Shown piece by piece: positions 50,787-61,639 of a stretch of DNA of 64,000 nt (position 1 is the first letter of the stretch; every line of letters begins with the position of its first letter). The stretch lies in the NCBI GenBank assembly GCA_033032865.1, contig JAWHQI010000615.1, positions 408,982-472,981 of the forward strand, read 5' to 3'. The notes beneath the pieces were generated by a model that saw only the letters and a program-made list of their open reading frames with translations, did no database searches and was not told the origin of the DNA. The position numbers and the translations under genes are program-made. The stretch comes from Dactylorhiza incarnata (taxonomy: Eukaryota; Streptophyta; Magnoliopsida; Asparagales; Orchidaceae).

Positions 50787-51390
50787 GGCTTTGTTTGGCG
50801 GGGCGTTTTTGCGCCAGTGTGAGGCGAACGACTGGAGTCGCCCCCGCCCCGTAGTCGGCGTTTTATGGCGTTCCGGAGTCGTGAAAAATTATCACGACTC
50901 CAGAAACGCTCCCTCGCGCGATACAGCGCTACTATTCCGTCGAACCCTAGAAGGCGATCTGCTTCCCAATTTCCGTCGGCTGGTCGCCGTTATTTCTCTC
51001 CGACGTCGAGCTCTCTTCCACGCCAACGAGTCGCCTTCTTCTCTTCCACCGCAGGTAAGGCCCCCTCCCTTGCCGACGGCACCTGTAATCGCCCTTTTAT
51101 GCAATTGCCGGCCTCCCTCTACGGAAGTTTGCCGGATCTCACCTTTTTTTCTTGGTTTGCAGAAGGATTTGTGGTCTACAGAAGTTCGCCACCACTCTGC
51201 ACCTGTATATTTCAATGTTATCCACTGATTTTTTGTAATTATCCACTGATTTTCTTGTTACCATTGTTCTGCCACCACTCTGCAACAGCTGGTCTTCCAA
51301 ACAGATTCACAGATTCTGCCACCACTCTGTAAAACAGCTGATTATTCCACCACTGCTTCTACAGTCGCTGCAGACGCACCAAACAGAGCC
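50787..51390. mobile_element. PIF/Harbinger-like non-autonomous DNA element H2
   Basis: 604 bp; TIRs GGCTTTGTTTGGCGGG and (from the right) GGCTCTGTTTGGTGCG; target duplication TAA at 50784-50786 and 51391-51393. Same TIR family as H1 (23041-24092). Internal plus-strand open frames (50758-51332) are GC-rich chance frames without a transposase motif, although the sequence resembles captured genic DNA. Confidence 0.85.
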
Positions 51391-51790
51391 TAAAGCCACT
51401 GCGAATTCGATGTCGGGCCAAGTATTGGTGAGGTATAGAAGAGACCCAACAGGACTTCTATAACTTCCTCATTCACGTCTTCTTCGTCTTCTGCTATGCT
51501 TAGTCTTTCACCTTGAGGCATGGGAGTGGCAGAGGAATTACAGTCTTGCATAGAGAATCTCTTAAGTAAATCAGTGGCATATTTTGTTTGAGAGATGAAG
51601 ATGCATCCTGGGCTTTGCTGAACTTGAAGCCCGAGAATGAACTTTAGTTGCCCCAGATCAGTCATTTCGTAATTTGCTTTCATTTTTTCTTTGAACTCTT
51701 CTATCTCCCCTTCTTCCTCCCATGTGACGATGAGGTCGAATCTCGTTATATCAATCTTCATTCATACTTGCCCTTGAACAGGTCCAAATA
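51391..51790 (-). pseudogene. C3 reverse transcriptase, C-terminal half
   Basis: DLIVTWEEEGEIEEFKEKMK (W where G is usual), MTDLGQLKFILGLQVQQSPG, CIFISQTKYATDLLKRFSMQ and SATPMPQGERL are standard copia RT motifs following YVDD. The catalytic YVDD itself and the N-terminal half are missing: the next recognisable upstream sequence is the pre-RT linker at 52990. A deletion therefore accompanied, or preceded, the insertion at 51796. Confidence 0.88.
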
Positions 51791-51795
51791 AGATT

Positions 51796-52986
51796 TGCTA
51801 ATTTTGCTTGCGTCACTTAGCCGCCGCCGCAAGTTTCCGCCTTAAGGCAAGTAGAGAAATTCTTCTCGCTTGTAAACATTAATCTTGATTTTATGCATCC
51901 CTATTTTATGTTTATGAAATTCTGCACTTGAATACCTAAATCGTTAAAATTAGTAGCATGTCCTAACACGCTAAAAATCACCAAATTATGAACCGTTTAA
52001 TTCATTAACATCAAAAGCAAACATTGAAAGGTTGTGTCTAATTGATGAAACTCTTTAAACTAGGTTCCCTCTTGAATCCCTAATGGGAACAAAGGACCGG
52101 TCATAGCGAGCATGAACTCCCTGGCTCAAGGGTGAGGGTTCGTAAGAGCCACACCTTAGAGATCACGATCAACAACTCTGAATCTCTGACAAATCTCGAA
52201 TCTAAATTTGAATCCTTCTGAATCATGAATCATGTACATCAACTAAAGACACCTACACATTTCATTTGTTATAGCTTATGTCCTTACATGAACGAACATC
52301 TGCTACACTCTGAAGTGGACTAATAATTCTAGTAGTTTCTGCTGACTTATTTACTTGCCTATTTTGCTAGATTTGCTTTATGAAAATCAACACACGTATA
52401 TTTCTAATTCCTCTACTTGTATTATATTTTACTTGCTCACTTTGTGTTTCAATGTACTGAGGCTTTTTCCTTCTTGATTTGGAATTTGTCTTAGCTTCCG
52501 TGACTACGCCGCCTCCTACCTGAGCCCGATCTGCGTCAAACTCCTGTTTCTGGAGGTTTATCTTTTGTTGCTGTGTCAGGTTCTATGTTGTTTTTTCTTT
52601 ACTCTCGGTTTCGGGGTTTTATGCAATAGTTATGATCAGTCATTTTCCCTTGTATCGTGGACAAGGGATAAGCTAAATAAATTATGTATTGGATTTGATA
52701 TTAGTGCATGTTCATTTTCTTTGGGTTTTTTTTATTACATGAATTTGGTATCAGAAACTTTGTATCATGACTTTTAATTCAAATGCATGAGTATTTTACT
52801 TTTTACTGTCATAGTTTAAAGCTTCCGCATAATGATGACGTATTTTCTTCAAATTGTTTACTTTAAATCTAAAAATGATAATTCAGCTCCCGCCTAAACA
52901 GACATGAAGTTTCTTTCTCCCATGTTTGTGGCATCACGACCCGCCCGAAGCACACTCTGACTTTTTCTTTTAGACGGGTCGTGACA
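51796..52986 (-). mobile_element. Probable solo LTR (TGTCACGACCC type)
   Basis: Read on minus it starts TGTCACGACCCG and could end TTAGCA at 51796, with imperfect flanks AGATT and AGCTT. TGTCACGACCC is a common gypsy LTR start in plants. 1191 bp without coding sequence. The right border is firm, the left one weak. Confidence 0.5.
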
Positions 52987-54016
52987 AGCTTTGATCCTTG
53001 AAAGGATTGGTAGAGTCCATAGATTCAAAAGAAGAAATAGGTAGGATGGTTTCTTCAGGAACAACCACTATTCCAGTGTTATCCTCTAATTCTAACAGTC
53101 ACTCCCACTGGGAGGATTCATCAAAAGTGACATCTCGTGAGATGATGAGCTGCTTTTAGGGAGGATGGAATAAACATTATCCTTTTGTTTCTTGGTTGTA
53201 GCCGATCATGATGCATTGTTTACTCTTTTCGTCTAGTTTTTCTCGTTTGTCTCCTGGTATGAAAGAGTAGGTGAGGCAGCCGAAAATCCTAAGATGAGAA
53301 ACATAAGGTTTTTTGTTGTAGATGGCTTCGAAAGGAGTGGAGTAAGATAAAGCTTTTGTAGGAGATCGGTTGAGAAGGTAGACTGCAGTGCTGCAAGCTT
53401 TTACCCAGAGAACTTTGGGTAGTTATTTGCAGTGAAGCATAGACCTTGCCATTTCCAGAATTGTGTGATTTCGTCGTTCGACAATTCCATTTTGCTGAGG
53501 GGTATGCGGTGCAGTGAATTCCATGCGAATTCCATGCTCAGAGCAAAAATTGTTGAATTCATTAGATAGGAATTCCCCTCCCTTATCACTCCTTATAGCT
53601 TTAAATTTTTTTTGTCTAATTGATTTTGTATCAGATTTTGAATTGGACAAATTGCTTGAAAGCAGCAAATTTGTGAGAAAGAAAAAAGATCCACATGAAA
53701 TGGGAAAATCATCAACAATAAAGAAGAAAATACTTGGCCCCTTGCAGTGTGGGTGTGGAGGCAGGCCCCCATAGGTCAAGGTGGAGAAGGTCGATAGGTT
53801 TTTTGCTTCTCCAAGTGGATTTATGGGGGAAGGGGAGACGGTGAGCCTTTCCGTCTTGACAGTCTTCATAGAATTCAGAGGTGAGTTTGACGGGGGAAGA
53901 TCTGTAACCATTTTATTGCGGCATAGACTTTGCATAGATTGAAAATTTAGGTGGCTTAACTTTTGATGCCATAGCATTGTAGTGGTGGATGTTTTGCAAT
54001 AGAGAGCCATCTGCAT
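52987..54016 (-). pseudogene. C3 integrase and linker
   Basis: Pre-integrase: LWHQKLSHLNFQSMQSLC. Core: second Asp in IRSDKGGEF, SEHGIRMEFTAPHTPQQNGI with VERRNHTILEMARSML (catalytic Glu). The first catalytic Asp region is out of frame (TYGGLPPHPHC in place of DVWGPLP). Downstream on minus (53390-52990) KVLWVKACSTAVYLLNRSPT and TGIVVVPEETILPISSFE lead to the RT linker. At least two frameshifts. Confidence 0.88.
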
Positions 54017-54640
54017 TTGAGTTGGGAATTGATAGAGTAGACTCTATTTTTGGTCATTGGCATGGATAGAATGAGATGTTGACTCCCTGGGTGAGTAATG
54101 TGACAACCTTGAGGGTTGAAGATGATTGAGTATTCCCTCTGGGTGAGTTGCCCGACGCTTAGAAGATTCTGAGTAAGGTTTGGAACAAGGTTGACATCTG
54201 TGATGAACATAGGTTGTACTGATGTAGACAGAATTGAGATTGTTCCTCTCCCCTTGATAAGCTGAGATGTTCCATCTCCAAGAAAAACTTTTAATCTATA
54301 CGACTCATCAAGATTGATGAAAGAGTCGTTGTTGTGTGTCATGTGATTTGAGCATCCGCTGTCTACATACCATATCTCAGCCCTTTTGTAATCTTCACGA
54401 TTGGAAGTATATAGCATTGTGTCTGGTGGTCCTTCAAAATATTTCCCAATGTCTTTGGGATAAGCCCAGCAGTCTCTTTTTGTGTGTGAAGGTTTTCGGC
54501 ACCGTTTACATCTGAACATGCAATCCTTGTTTTCGTGATTGTTCTTTTTGCACAAAGTGCAATAGAGAGGGTCTTGATTTTGAGAAGGACGACCTCTATC
54601 TCGTCCTTTAGAGGTTGAGTGCCACAGATTTTGTTGTTGC
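54017..54640 (-). pseudogene. C3 zinc knuckle and aspartic protease
   Basis: CKRCRKPSHTKRDCWAYP is a CX2CX4HX4C knuckle (about 54530-54470). The protease motif WYVDSGCSNHMTHNNDSF (about 54370) has an intact DSG triad, followed by GTSQLIKGRGTI and NLVPNLTQNLLSVGQL. The frame is open over about 200 codons (54555-53956). 54640-54970 is a Gln/Pro-type gag linker read through frameshifts. Confidence 0.9.
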
Positions 54641-54974
54641 TGAGGGTATGGAAGAAGGGTGGTTGTTGGTGTGAAAGGAATTGAGGTTGTTGGTAGAGAG
54701 GTGAAGAGTAAGGAGTTTGTTGGTAAGGAAAGTTGTATTGTTGAGATTGAGCTGGTGGTTGTTGCTGAGGCCTAAGAGGGGTAGGAAAAATATTGAGGAT
54801 TTGAGTACTGATGTGTCTGAAGGTGGTTTACGTTTGGGGAGTGTGTTTGTGACTGGTCTTTATCATTTGGATGTGAGTACTGAGAGGATGGATGTTGGTG
54901 ATCAGGAGATGGCAGGGTGCCAGGTTTGGGAGTGATTTTATCTTCTCCAGTGTAGGAGATGAAGAGTTTGTTTT

Positions 54975-56982
54975 TGTTACGCGCACGCGGCGTCGTATCA
55001 TTATTATTAGTAGTAGTAGTAGTATTTTCTTTTATATGTTATTAGGGTTTATGTGAGCCCCCCCCCCCCCCCCTATATAAGGAGGTGGTTTTGGGGAGTT
55101 AGGTTATCTTGGGATCCATAGTCTTTTGGGCTCTCATTAGAGAGAAACTCTTTGGAGGAACCAGACTCCGAGAGTTGGCCGGAGCTTGCTCCGGATTGTA
55201 TCCGTGATTTCATTAATTCAAGCATTCTTCTTCGTGTTCATATTATTTGGTCCGACCTGCCGCTCCGCCCGCTGACCTAGCCGTCGGAGTCTCAGCCGCG
55301 CACTTTCCCCGAACCGAGTCCCTGCGGCCCGTGCGGTCGAAGACGCCAGATCAGCGTCCCGTTCGCCGTCGTTCGTCGTTCGTCCAGCCCGTGCTGTCGA
55401 AGACGCCAGATCGGCGTCCCGTTCGAAGACGCCAGATCGTTCGTCCAGCCCTATCAGCGTCCCGTTCGTGCGGTCGAAGACGCCAGATCGTTCGTCCAGC
55501 CCGATCGTCGCTCCGCCAGCGCTCCCAGTCGTCTGTGTTCTCCGCATTCCGCCCGCACCCCCAACCGCTTTCCACCAGCGCTCCCAGCCCGTGCGTACTT
55601 TGCATTCCACCAGCGCTCTCCGCCGCCGCCCGGCCCCCTGCTGGCGGATCTGCCCCATGCAGCACCAATCCGCCCCCTTCCGCCCAGATTCCGCTCATTC
55701 TCACCCAGGACCACTCGATTCCGCCCAGATTCCGCCCAACTCCCGCCGCCGTGGTCATCAAATCAGCCACATACCTGCCTCTCCCCGCCATATCTGCCCT
55801 TTCTACACATCAATCGGTCGGCATCATCTCCAGTCTACCTCCTGGCAACATGGCCGCAGCCCAATCGGCCGCGTCCAGGCCGCTGTTCTTGCCATCGGCG
55901 GACACCAGCCATCGGATGGATTTTTCAGCCCTCGTTGCACAAATCCTGGCCACATGCGCCTCTCTCCACGCCAAAGTCGATCGTCTCATCGCTCTCGACG
56001 AACGGGCCTTCGCAACCTCCCTCGAGGCTCCATGCCCTAGGTCACCTCCACCACGGCTGCCTCCTCTACCATGCGAGAGTTATCCGGCCATGCCGCCCCC
56101 AACATTCCTCTACGACACCAACCCGTCCCTCCGCCCCATAGTCGATCCTCCCGTTAAAATTGCACCGACCACTGATATACTGCATCTCCCCACGGTGGTC
56201 GTACCGCCACCGCTTCCGCCACCTCTCCGGTCACCCGCTCTGCCGCCCCTTCGGTCATTTCACCGCATCCTCTCCCTGCTCTTGCTCCTCTGGCCTTTGC
56301 CTTGCCACTTCCACCGGCCGCATCGCCGCCTCTTCTGTTACCATGTACCCCGTTGTTCCCGACGGATCCATTCCTGCTGCCGGTCGTCACATCTCCGACA
56401 TCCTTATGGCTGCTGCTCACCACCACTCCACTGACTTTGCAGAAGCCACTACTTTCGTCGCCTGTCTTTACGACGGCGCCACCACTACTCGCCAACACCT
56501 CCATCGATGCTACGCGCTACTTGGCCCTGTTCTGGAGAGAGGTCAAGGTACCAGAGGATCCGGCCACCCGCTTGATACACGAGCTGGAGGGCAAGCTCAT
56601 TTTGAAGGACGGATGGAGTGTTACGGGTCCACGTGTCGCGGGCATATTCACTCAAGTGAACGGCGGGCGGCGGGCTGACCTTGGGTTAAGGTCGTTTTTC
56701 TGACAGGGTGTATTGTTACGCGCATGCGGCGTCGTATCATTATTATTAGTAGTAGTAGTAGTAGTATTTTCTTTTATATGTTATTAGGGTTGATGTGAGC
56801 CCCCCATCCCTATATAAGGAGGTGGTTTTGGGGAGTTAGGTTATCTTAGGATCCATAGTCTTTTGGGCTCGCATTAGAGAGAAGCTATTTGGAGGAACCA
56901 GCCTCCGAGAGTTGGTCGGAGCTTGCTCCGGATTGTATTCGTGGTTTCATTAATTCAAGCATTCTTCTTCGTGTTTGTATTA
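54975..56982 (+). mobile_element. Short non-autonomous LTR element (2.0 kb) nested in C3 gag
   Basis: Direct LTRs 54975-55245 (271 bp) and 56714-56982 (269 bp), TGTTACGCGC to TGTATTA/CATATTA, with the perfect target duplication GTTTT (54970-54974 and 56983-56987). TATATAAGG lies in each LTR. The left LTR has a 16-C run (55058-55073) where the right has CCCCCCATCCC. The internal region of about 1.47 kb has no pol. TTTGGTCCGACCTGCC after the 5' LTR would be the primer binding site but the tRNA is not identified. Confidence 0.9.
55247..56434 (+). CDS. Arg/Pro-rich open frame in the 2.0-kb LTR element
   Basis: About 395 codons open through the internal region, without a clear ATG at the start; an internal ATG at about 55851 gives MAAAQSAASRPLFLPSADTS. 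The first third is a degenerate repeat of KTPD(Q/R)RPVRRR (nucleotide unit near GTCGAAGACGCCAGATC, 55333-55500). A middle helix reads FSALVAQILATCASLHAKVD, and the end is Pro-rich. Another frame (56302-56703) ends KVPEDPATRLIHELEGKLIL. No known domain. It may be a gag relic: a short helix before Pro-rich sequence occurs in some captured or non-autonomous gag genes. Translation is uncertain. Confidence 0.4.
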   Translation: MVRPAAPPADLAVGVSAAHFPRTESLRPVRSKTPDQRPVRRRSSFVQPVLSKTPDRRPVRRRQIVRPALSASRSCGRRRQIVRPARSSLRQRSQSSVFSAFRPHPQPLSTSAPSPCVLCIPPALSAAARPPAGGSAPCSTNPPPSAQIPLILTQDHSIPPRFRPTPAAVVIKSATYLPLPAISALSTHQSVGIISSLPPGNMAAAQSAASRPLFLPSADTSHRMDFSALVAQILATCASLHAKVDRLIALDERAFATSLEAPCPRSPPPRLPPLPCESYPAMPPPTFLYDTNPSLRPIVDPPVKIAPTTDILHLPTVVVPPPLPPPLRSPALPPLRSFHRILSLLLLLWPLPCHFHRPHRRLFCYHVPRCSRRIHSCCRSSHLRHPYGCCSPPLH

Positions 56983-56987
56983 GTTTT

Positions 56988-57602
56988 GAAAACATCTTCA
57001 ATGGGCACTTTACCTTGGTTGAGATGATCTTCGGGGACTGTAATGAACCGATGAGAGCAACAATGGAGAGAGTTTCAAGGTCGTTGGCTTCTTCAATGGC
57101 GGCAACGACATGATCAAATATTTTTGCAGACTTCTCATAATTCTGATCACAATAAGAGCATCAGTGATGGTGGCACCCAGATTACGGATTTGGTTGGTAA
57201 CTGTCTCCATAATGTGTTAACTTTTATAGATACTACCTTTTTTTACCCCTGGAATTCCTCCTGGAGGATATCCCAAGCAGATTTTGCAGAGGTGGCGCCC
57301 ATTATGCGGGGAAAGATGGAGTTTGCTACTCCATTTTGAATGAGCCTGAGGGCGCGCGCATCCTTCATTGCTTCTTCTTTGTTAGGTTTATGGGGAGTAC
57401 CTTCTGCATTTTCGCTAGAAGAAGACGTGTCGTGCTCAACGACATCCCAGAGATCTTGGGAGATGAAAGCAGTCTTCACTTTAATACTCCAATACTCATA
57501 GAATTCCCCCGTGAAAGTAGAGATTGTAGATGGGGTAGATGATGAAGTCATCAATAGACAGAGACAGAAAAACACAAAAGTACTGATTCGCTTTGATACC
57601 AC
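56988..57602 (-). pseudogene. C3 gag
   Basis: Minus: FTGEFYEYWSIKVKTAFISQ, DLWDVVE, GATSAKSAWDILQEEFQG (57530-57243), then after a frame change VTNQIRNLGATITDALIVIR and SLQKYLIMSLPPLKKPTTLK (57210-57040). This is the UBN2/DUF4219-type copia gag. The primer binding site lies just upstream at about 57590-57605. The gag continues across the nested element into 54970. Confidence 0.88.
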
Positions 57603-57612
57603 TTATAGAAAA

Positions 57613-57832
57613 TGTAGAAAGAAATACTAGACAAGAGAGAAAAATAAAGCTAAGAGGAAGAGATATTGCTGTAACTTTCCAAATTTTTCATTATAATTCT
57701 TAACACAAACCAGTACATTATATAGATATAATAGAGCTAATAAATGCATGATTAAGATAAGCAGAGGACCGGTGGGAGGCGGACAGCAACAGCACAGGAC
57801 ATTAAATCATGCGTGGCTTGGATCAATTTCCA
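57613..57832 (-). repeat. C3 5' LTR
   Basis: 220 bp partner of 49963-50180; adjoins the primer binding site TGGTATCAAAGC on minus. Confidence 0.92.
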
Positions 57833-58690
57833 ATAGTTATGTGAATAAAATAGGGCATATATACATTGAGGCTCATAGTCATAATTTATAGACAGATGAA
57901 AATGTTAGAGACAAACAGAGGAAGAAAGAAATGAAGAATAGAGGAGGTAGACGCCTGAAAGATCATATTCATTTTTCATACTAAAGATAAGTGATTAATG
58001 TTCCTTTTATTCTATTCTTTAAACATTCAATTGCAGCTCATTAATGCTAGATTTGATTTGAGTTACAATCACATGAAACTCAAATTGACACACATTTCCA
58101 TGCATTTTTATATTATCAAATATAATTACAACCACTCAATACAATATAATCACGAGAAAATAGATTTGATAAATGACACCACAGTTGGAATTGGACATTT
58201 CCAACAACTGCGAAATAGGAATACTCGCACAAGGTTCGCATGAAGCAAACCTTTGTCGTCAGAGGACGAGCAACCACAGTCATCACCAGAGAGGAAGCCC
58301 AAGCTGAGACACGGCCTTGTCGTGGATATGCAGCCCGCAACGTCCTAAGCTCACCTCCCCACTATTAGCCAGACTTTAGTCCCATCGCACGATGTCGAGT
58401 CACCGGAGATCAACTACCTCTACCATCGGGTCGCCGACTCGCTGCCAAGCTACCACCGGTGAGAAGCCATCAAACTGAGAAGGAGAAAACAAGGGTCTAT
58501 TGGCTGCTTCCCTTCCTATTCGGAGAGCTATATTGTGAGACACAACCAAATATCCAAGGAAAAACAAAGGTGCTGACTCTTCTTTCATCGAGTGTATTGT
58601 GAGACACTAAGCTAGGTCCGTTGGAGAGCTATATTGGGAGATGGAGTGTTTACTCTTATCGGATTCGGATCTAAACCAAATATCCAACAA
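57833..58690. other. Region without recognisable genes; contains a segment repeated at 60950-61200
   Basis: 57975-58070 (TCATACTAAAGAT, TCATTAATGCTA) and 58220-58320 (GCACAAGGTTCGCA, GAGGAAGCCCAAGC) recur, in the opposite order but on the same strand, at 61108-61200 and 60955-61045. This suggests a rearranged older repeat. 58440-58660 has short internal repeats (GAGAGCTATATTG, TATTGTGAGACAC). No exon 1 of the prenyltransferase could be identified. Confidence 0.5.
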
Positions 58691-59219
58691 ACCACTACCT
58701 TGGTTTGAGATCCGAAGCCACCACCTGCACGAAGCACTGTCTGCACGAAGCACTGACTAGGCGTAGAACCAACTGCACGAGGCACCTTCTGCACATAGAA
58801 TCAACAGCAAGAAACATCGCCTCAAGTATGAGACGTCAACTGACTTAATGCAAGCCAACTCCATCCTTGTCAACCCGGCTCACCGAACTCAAGTCACTAA
58901 AGGGCGATCCATTACACTCTCTTGAATATTCGCCAAGTCATCTACAGTAATCATTGGCCGCACCACCTCGCATCATGGTCCCCATCAGTCAATATACACT
59001 ACCGAACAATACAATTCTCATGAGCATGACACACACGAGTCACCGTCAGGACTCCACCTCTCGCCATAAAACTGCTCTCATTTGAGACCAATCTGCCAAG
59101 TGATATCAAATTCATGCGCAACTTGGGTATTAGATCTCAAATCTGTGCAATACTCCATCATGTGTTCGAATGTTCATTGTCCCTGGCCTCGTGACCTCAC
59201 ATCCTTAGTTGTCACCCAG

Positions 59220-60160
59220 ATAGGTTGACCCAATCATCACCTCCTGTGAACTGAACTACAAAGCATTTGAGCAGATGTGTTGTTATGCATTAGAATCCAA
59301 TATTCAGTTGTTAGAGCCCTCGCGACTCTCAATGATTGTGAGGACATCATTTTTCACTCTCAGATCTAGCAATGATATGCTCGCAGTCTGGATGCCCCAA
59401 GAACTCTGTGGACAGTGTCGACAGTTCCCCCTAATATGGTCACTCTATTTGCAGTGGTAACACTTCATGCACTTCTTCCATGTTGATCGAGCATGTGCAC
59501 TTATCGACCCTTTGTCGAACGTCCTCTCTCGTCCTTCAATCACCAAAAGATGTTCACTCATAGGACCAGGGTTCTTCAACAACTGACTGGATAGTCATGT
59601 CGATGTGACCTCTCACCACATCTTTCTCATACAGGAGCGTGGTCACCGTATGTTTAAAGGACGCCCAGAGCGAGATAAGAATCAAGAGAGCCATGTATTC
59701 TTCCTGCACCTTCACACCAATCACATGCAACAGGTTGAGATTGTCATTGAACACATTGAAGTGTTCCTGCAGGTTACCACCCTCCTGCATCTTCAGGTCA
59801 TACATTTGTTACTTCAGCAACACCTCGTGGTCAACAACTTGGCTAAATACGGTTTCTCAAGCTTCTCTCATAGCTAGTTGCAAACTCTTTAATGACAATC
59901 TTGAAGCAAGATGTCATCAGAATACATCCTGATGGCGCATTAATCCAAGTCATCCACTCCACATACTTTACCGGAGTTGGCAATTTATCCATTCCCCACA
60001 ACACCAGCATCAACCCCTCTCAACTAACATGTCATTGACCCGAATCTGTCATAAACTGAAATTGCCCTTGCCATCAAACTTCTACACCGAGTACCGAGGC
60101 ACCGCGCTCGTCAATGATATAACTGTTCTCAAGCATAACTAGGAGATTGAATTAATTCAA
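59220..60160 (-). pseudogene. Copia element C4: degraded gag and protease
   Basis: On minus, FDGKGNFSL (stop) QIRVNDMLVERG near 60100, then LKMQEGGNLQEHFNVFNDNL and EEYMALLILISLWASFKHTV (59805-59640), a copia gag. A zinc knuckle KCYHCK(stop)SDHIRGNCRHC is at about 59400-59460. A protease-like YWIL...NTSAQM lies near 59300. Stops and frameshifts throughout; no LTRs could be assigned. Confidence 0.7.
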
Positions 60161-61370
60161 AGGTCAAATTTGAGAGAATAAAGAGCGGACCTTGTCGTCA
60201 CCCACTTTATCCACACCATGACTCTTGACACTTGTTTCTTAGTACAAATCAGAGGATTATAATCTTGAGATTGATGTTAACTTGTTGATTATTTATGTAG
60301 GAGACAGAATATAATAAGTGTCCACTCAGATCACCCCACCTCAGGATATCACTAGCTTATCCCCGGGTTAACTATTACCGTAGGGCCACCTTGTAGAGAT
60401 CTCCCTTTGCATAGGATGATTGTACATTTCATGGGATGATAGTATCGTCAAGGCGAAGTACCTTCAGGTTTAATAGGGTCAAATACGGGTTGAAGTGAAG
60501 AGAGAATCTTCGCTACGGAGAGTTAACCTGATGGCCACATAAGCAAGTGTGTGTTCCTGTTTAAGGAGGTTGGTGATATTGTGTAGCTTGAGATTGAAAG
60601 TACACCACTTAGAATGTGGTAGACGTGTCTTAGTAGCCCAGTGACTTTTGTCTTTAGTTACCATGATTTGAAGTCTTCGGACCAGGTTGAGGTTTGGGCA
60701 TGTATGTATATTGCACCCTTCACCCCTAGGCACCACCACAACACCTAAAGTTAGCCTTCTTGTGTACTTTAGGAGATGGAAGCCACTAGGTGTTAGTGGG
60801 AGGGATGCTCGAGAGGAATGAGAGTCTTGTAAAGGTGACTAGTATTTTAGATGAAGTTAATTCCATCTTCAGTAACTCTAGTCCTTTGCTCCTTGTGTTG
60901 GAACCTTCCCCACCAGTTGGTGATTTGAGGTGCATATGTGTTGCAATCCGTAGAACTACAAGCGCACAAGGTTCGCACGAAGCAAACTTTCGTCGTCGTA
61001 GGACGACCAACTATCGCCACCATCAAAGAGGAAGCCCAAGCCCAGTCACTCCAGTATTCATACAGTTCCCCATGAAGACATGGACTGATGTTTGGGCACA
61101 AATATTCATGTTTCATACTAAAGATGAGTGATTACAGCACCTTTTATACTAATCTCTAAACTTTGAGTTACAGTTCATTAATGCTAAATTTAATTTCAGG
61201 ATGTTGTGTACGCTTGTTGCGTCTCTTTGGATTCTGCTGGATTGAAGCTTTTGTATTCTACATTTATTTGATGAGGCGTGCATGCAGATTAATGTCAGCA
61301 GAAAACACCTGGTCTCAATCTCTCTCCACCGCCCACGAAGGAATATGTTTCAAGGGATATTTAGCTCAAA
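60161..61370. other. Region without recognisable genes
   Basis: Several short open frames on both strands lack known motifs. 60955-61200 is the rearranged repeat described at 57833. I see no RNA gene or terminal repeats. Confidence 0.5.
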
Positions 61371-61384
61371 ATCTCATGTTTCAA

Positions 61385-61545
61385 AACTTGGTAGGGCGTG
61401 CCAGCCAGCCAGACTCCTTGCCGGACGCCCTTGCGAAGTGCCCCCTCTTGCCAGATTCTAAACTTGGTAGGGCGCGTCAGCCAGACTCCTTTCCGGACGC
61501 CCTTACGAAGTGCCCCCTCTTGCCAGATTCTTACCTTGGTTGGAT
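61385..61545. repeat. Two tandem copies of a unit of about 80 bp
   Basis: CTTGGTAGGGCG...CCGGACGCCCTT(G/A)CGAAGTG followed by CCCCCTCTTGCCAGATTCT occurs at about 61388-61467 and 61467-61543. Each unit contains a reduced inverted pair (GGGCG...CGCCC). Confidence 0.8.
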
Positions 61546-61639
61546 ACCGGAAATGGAACAGTTCCACACTACTTGAAGTAGAAATCTTGGAATAGACAAG
61601 AAAATTATTCAAATCGCCATGAAGACAACTAATGTTATG

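Larger units (their letters stand above)
49963..57832 (-). mobile_element. Copia element C3, minus strand, with three nested insertions
   Basis: LTRs 57613-57832 (5') and 49963-50180 (3') share TGTAGA(G/A)AGAAATACTAG and GATCAATTTCCA. Minus reading: LTR, ATAAGTGGTATCAAAGC (primer binding site), gag, zinc knuckle, protease, integrase, partial RT, RNase H, AAGAGGGGGTAT (PPT), LTR. Insertions: 50787-51390 (Harbinger-like), 51796-52986 (probable solo LTR), 54975-56982 (short LTR element). No clean 5-bp target duplication was found (AAAAA on the left, ATAGT on the right). It lies about 50 bp upstream of the first visible prenyltransferase exon, so probably in intron 1. Confidence 0.9.

Noticed and set aside
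50758..51332. Host genes suggested by open frames in the 50.8-51.3 kb island
   Set aside because: Frames overlap on both strands within a TIR-bounded element and lack motifs; gene capture is noted only as a possibility.
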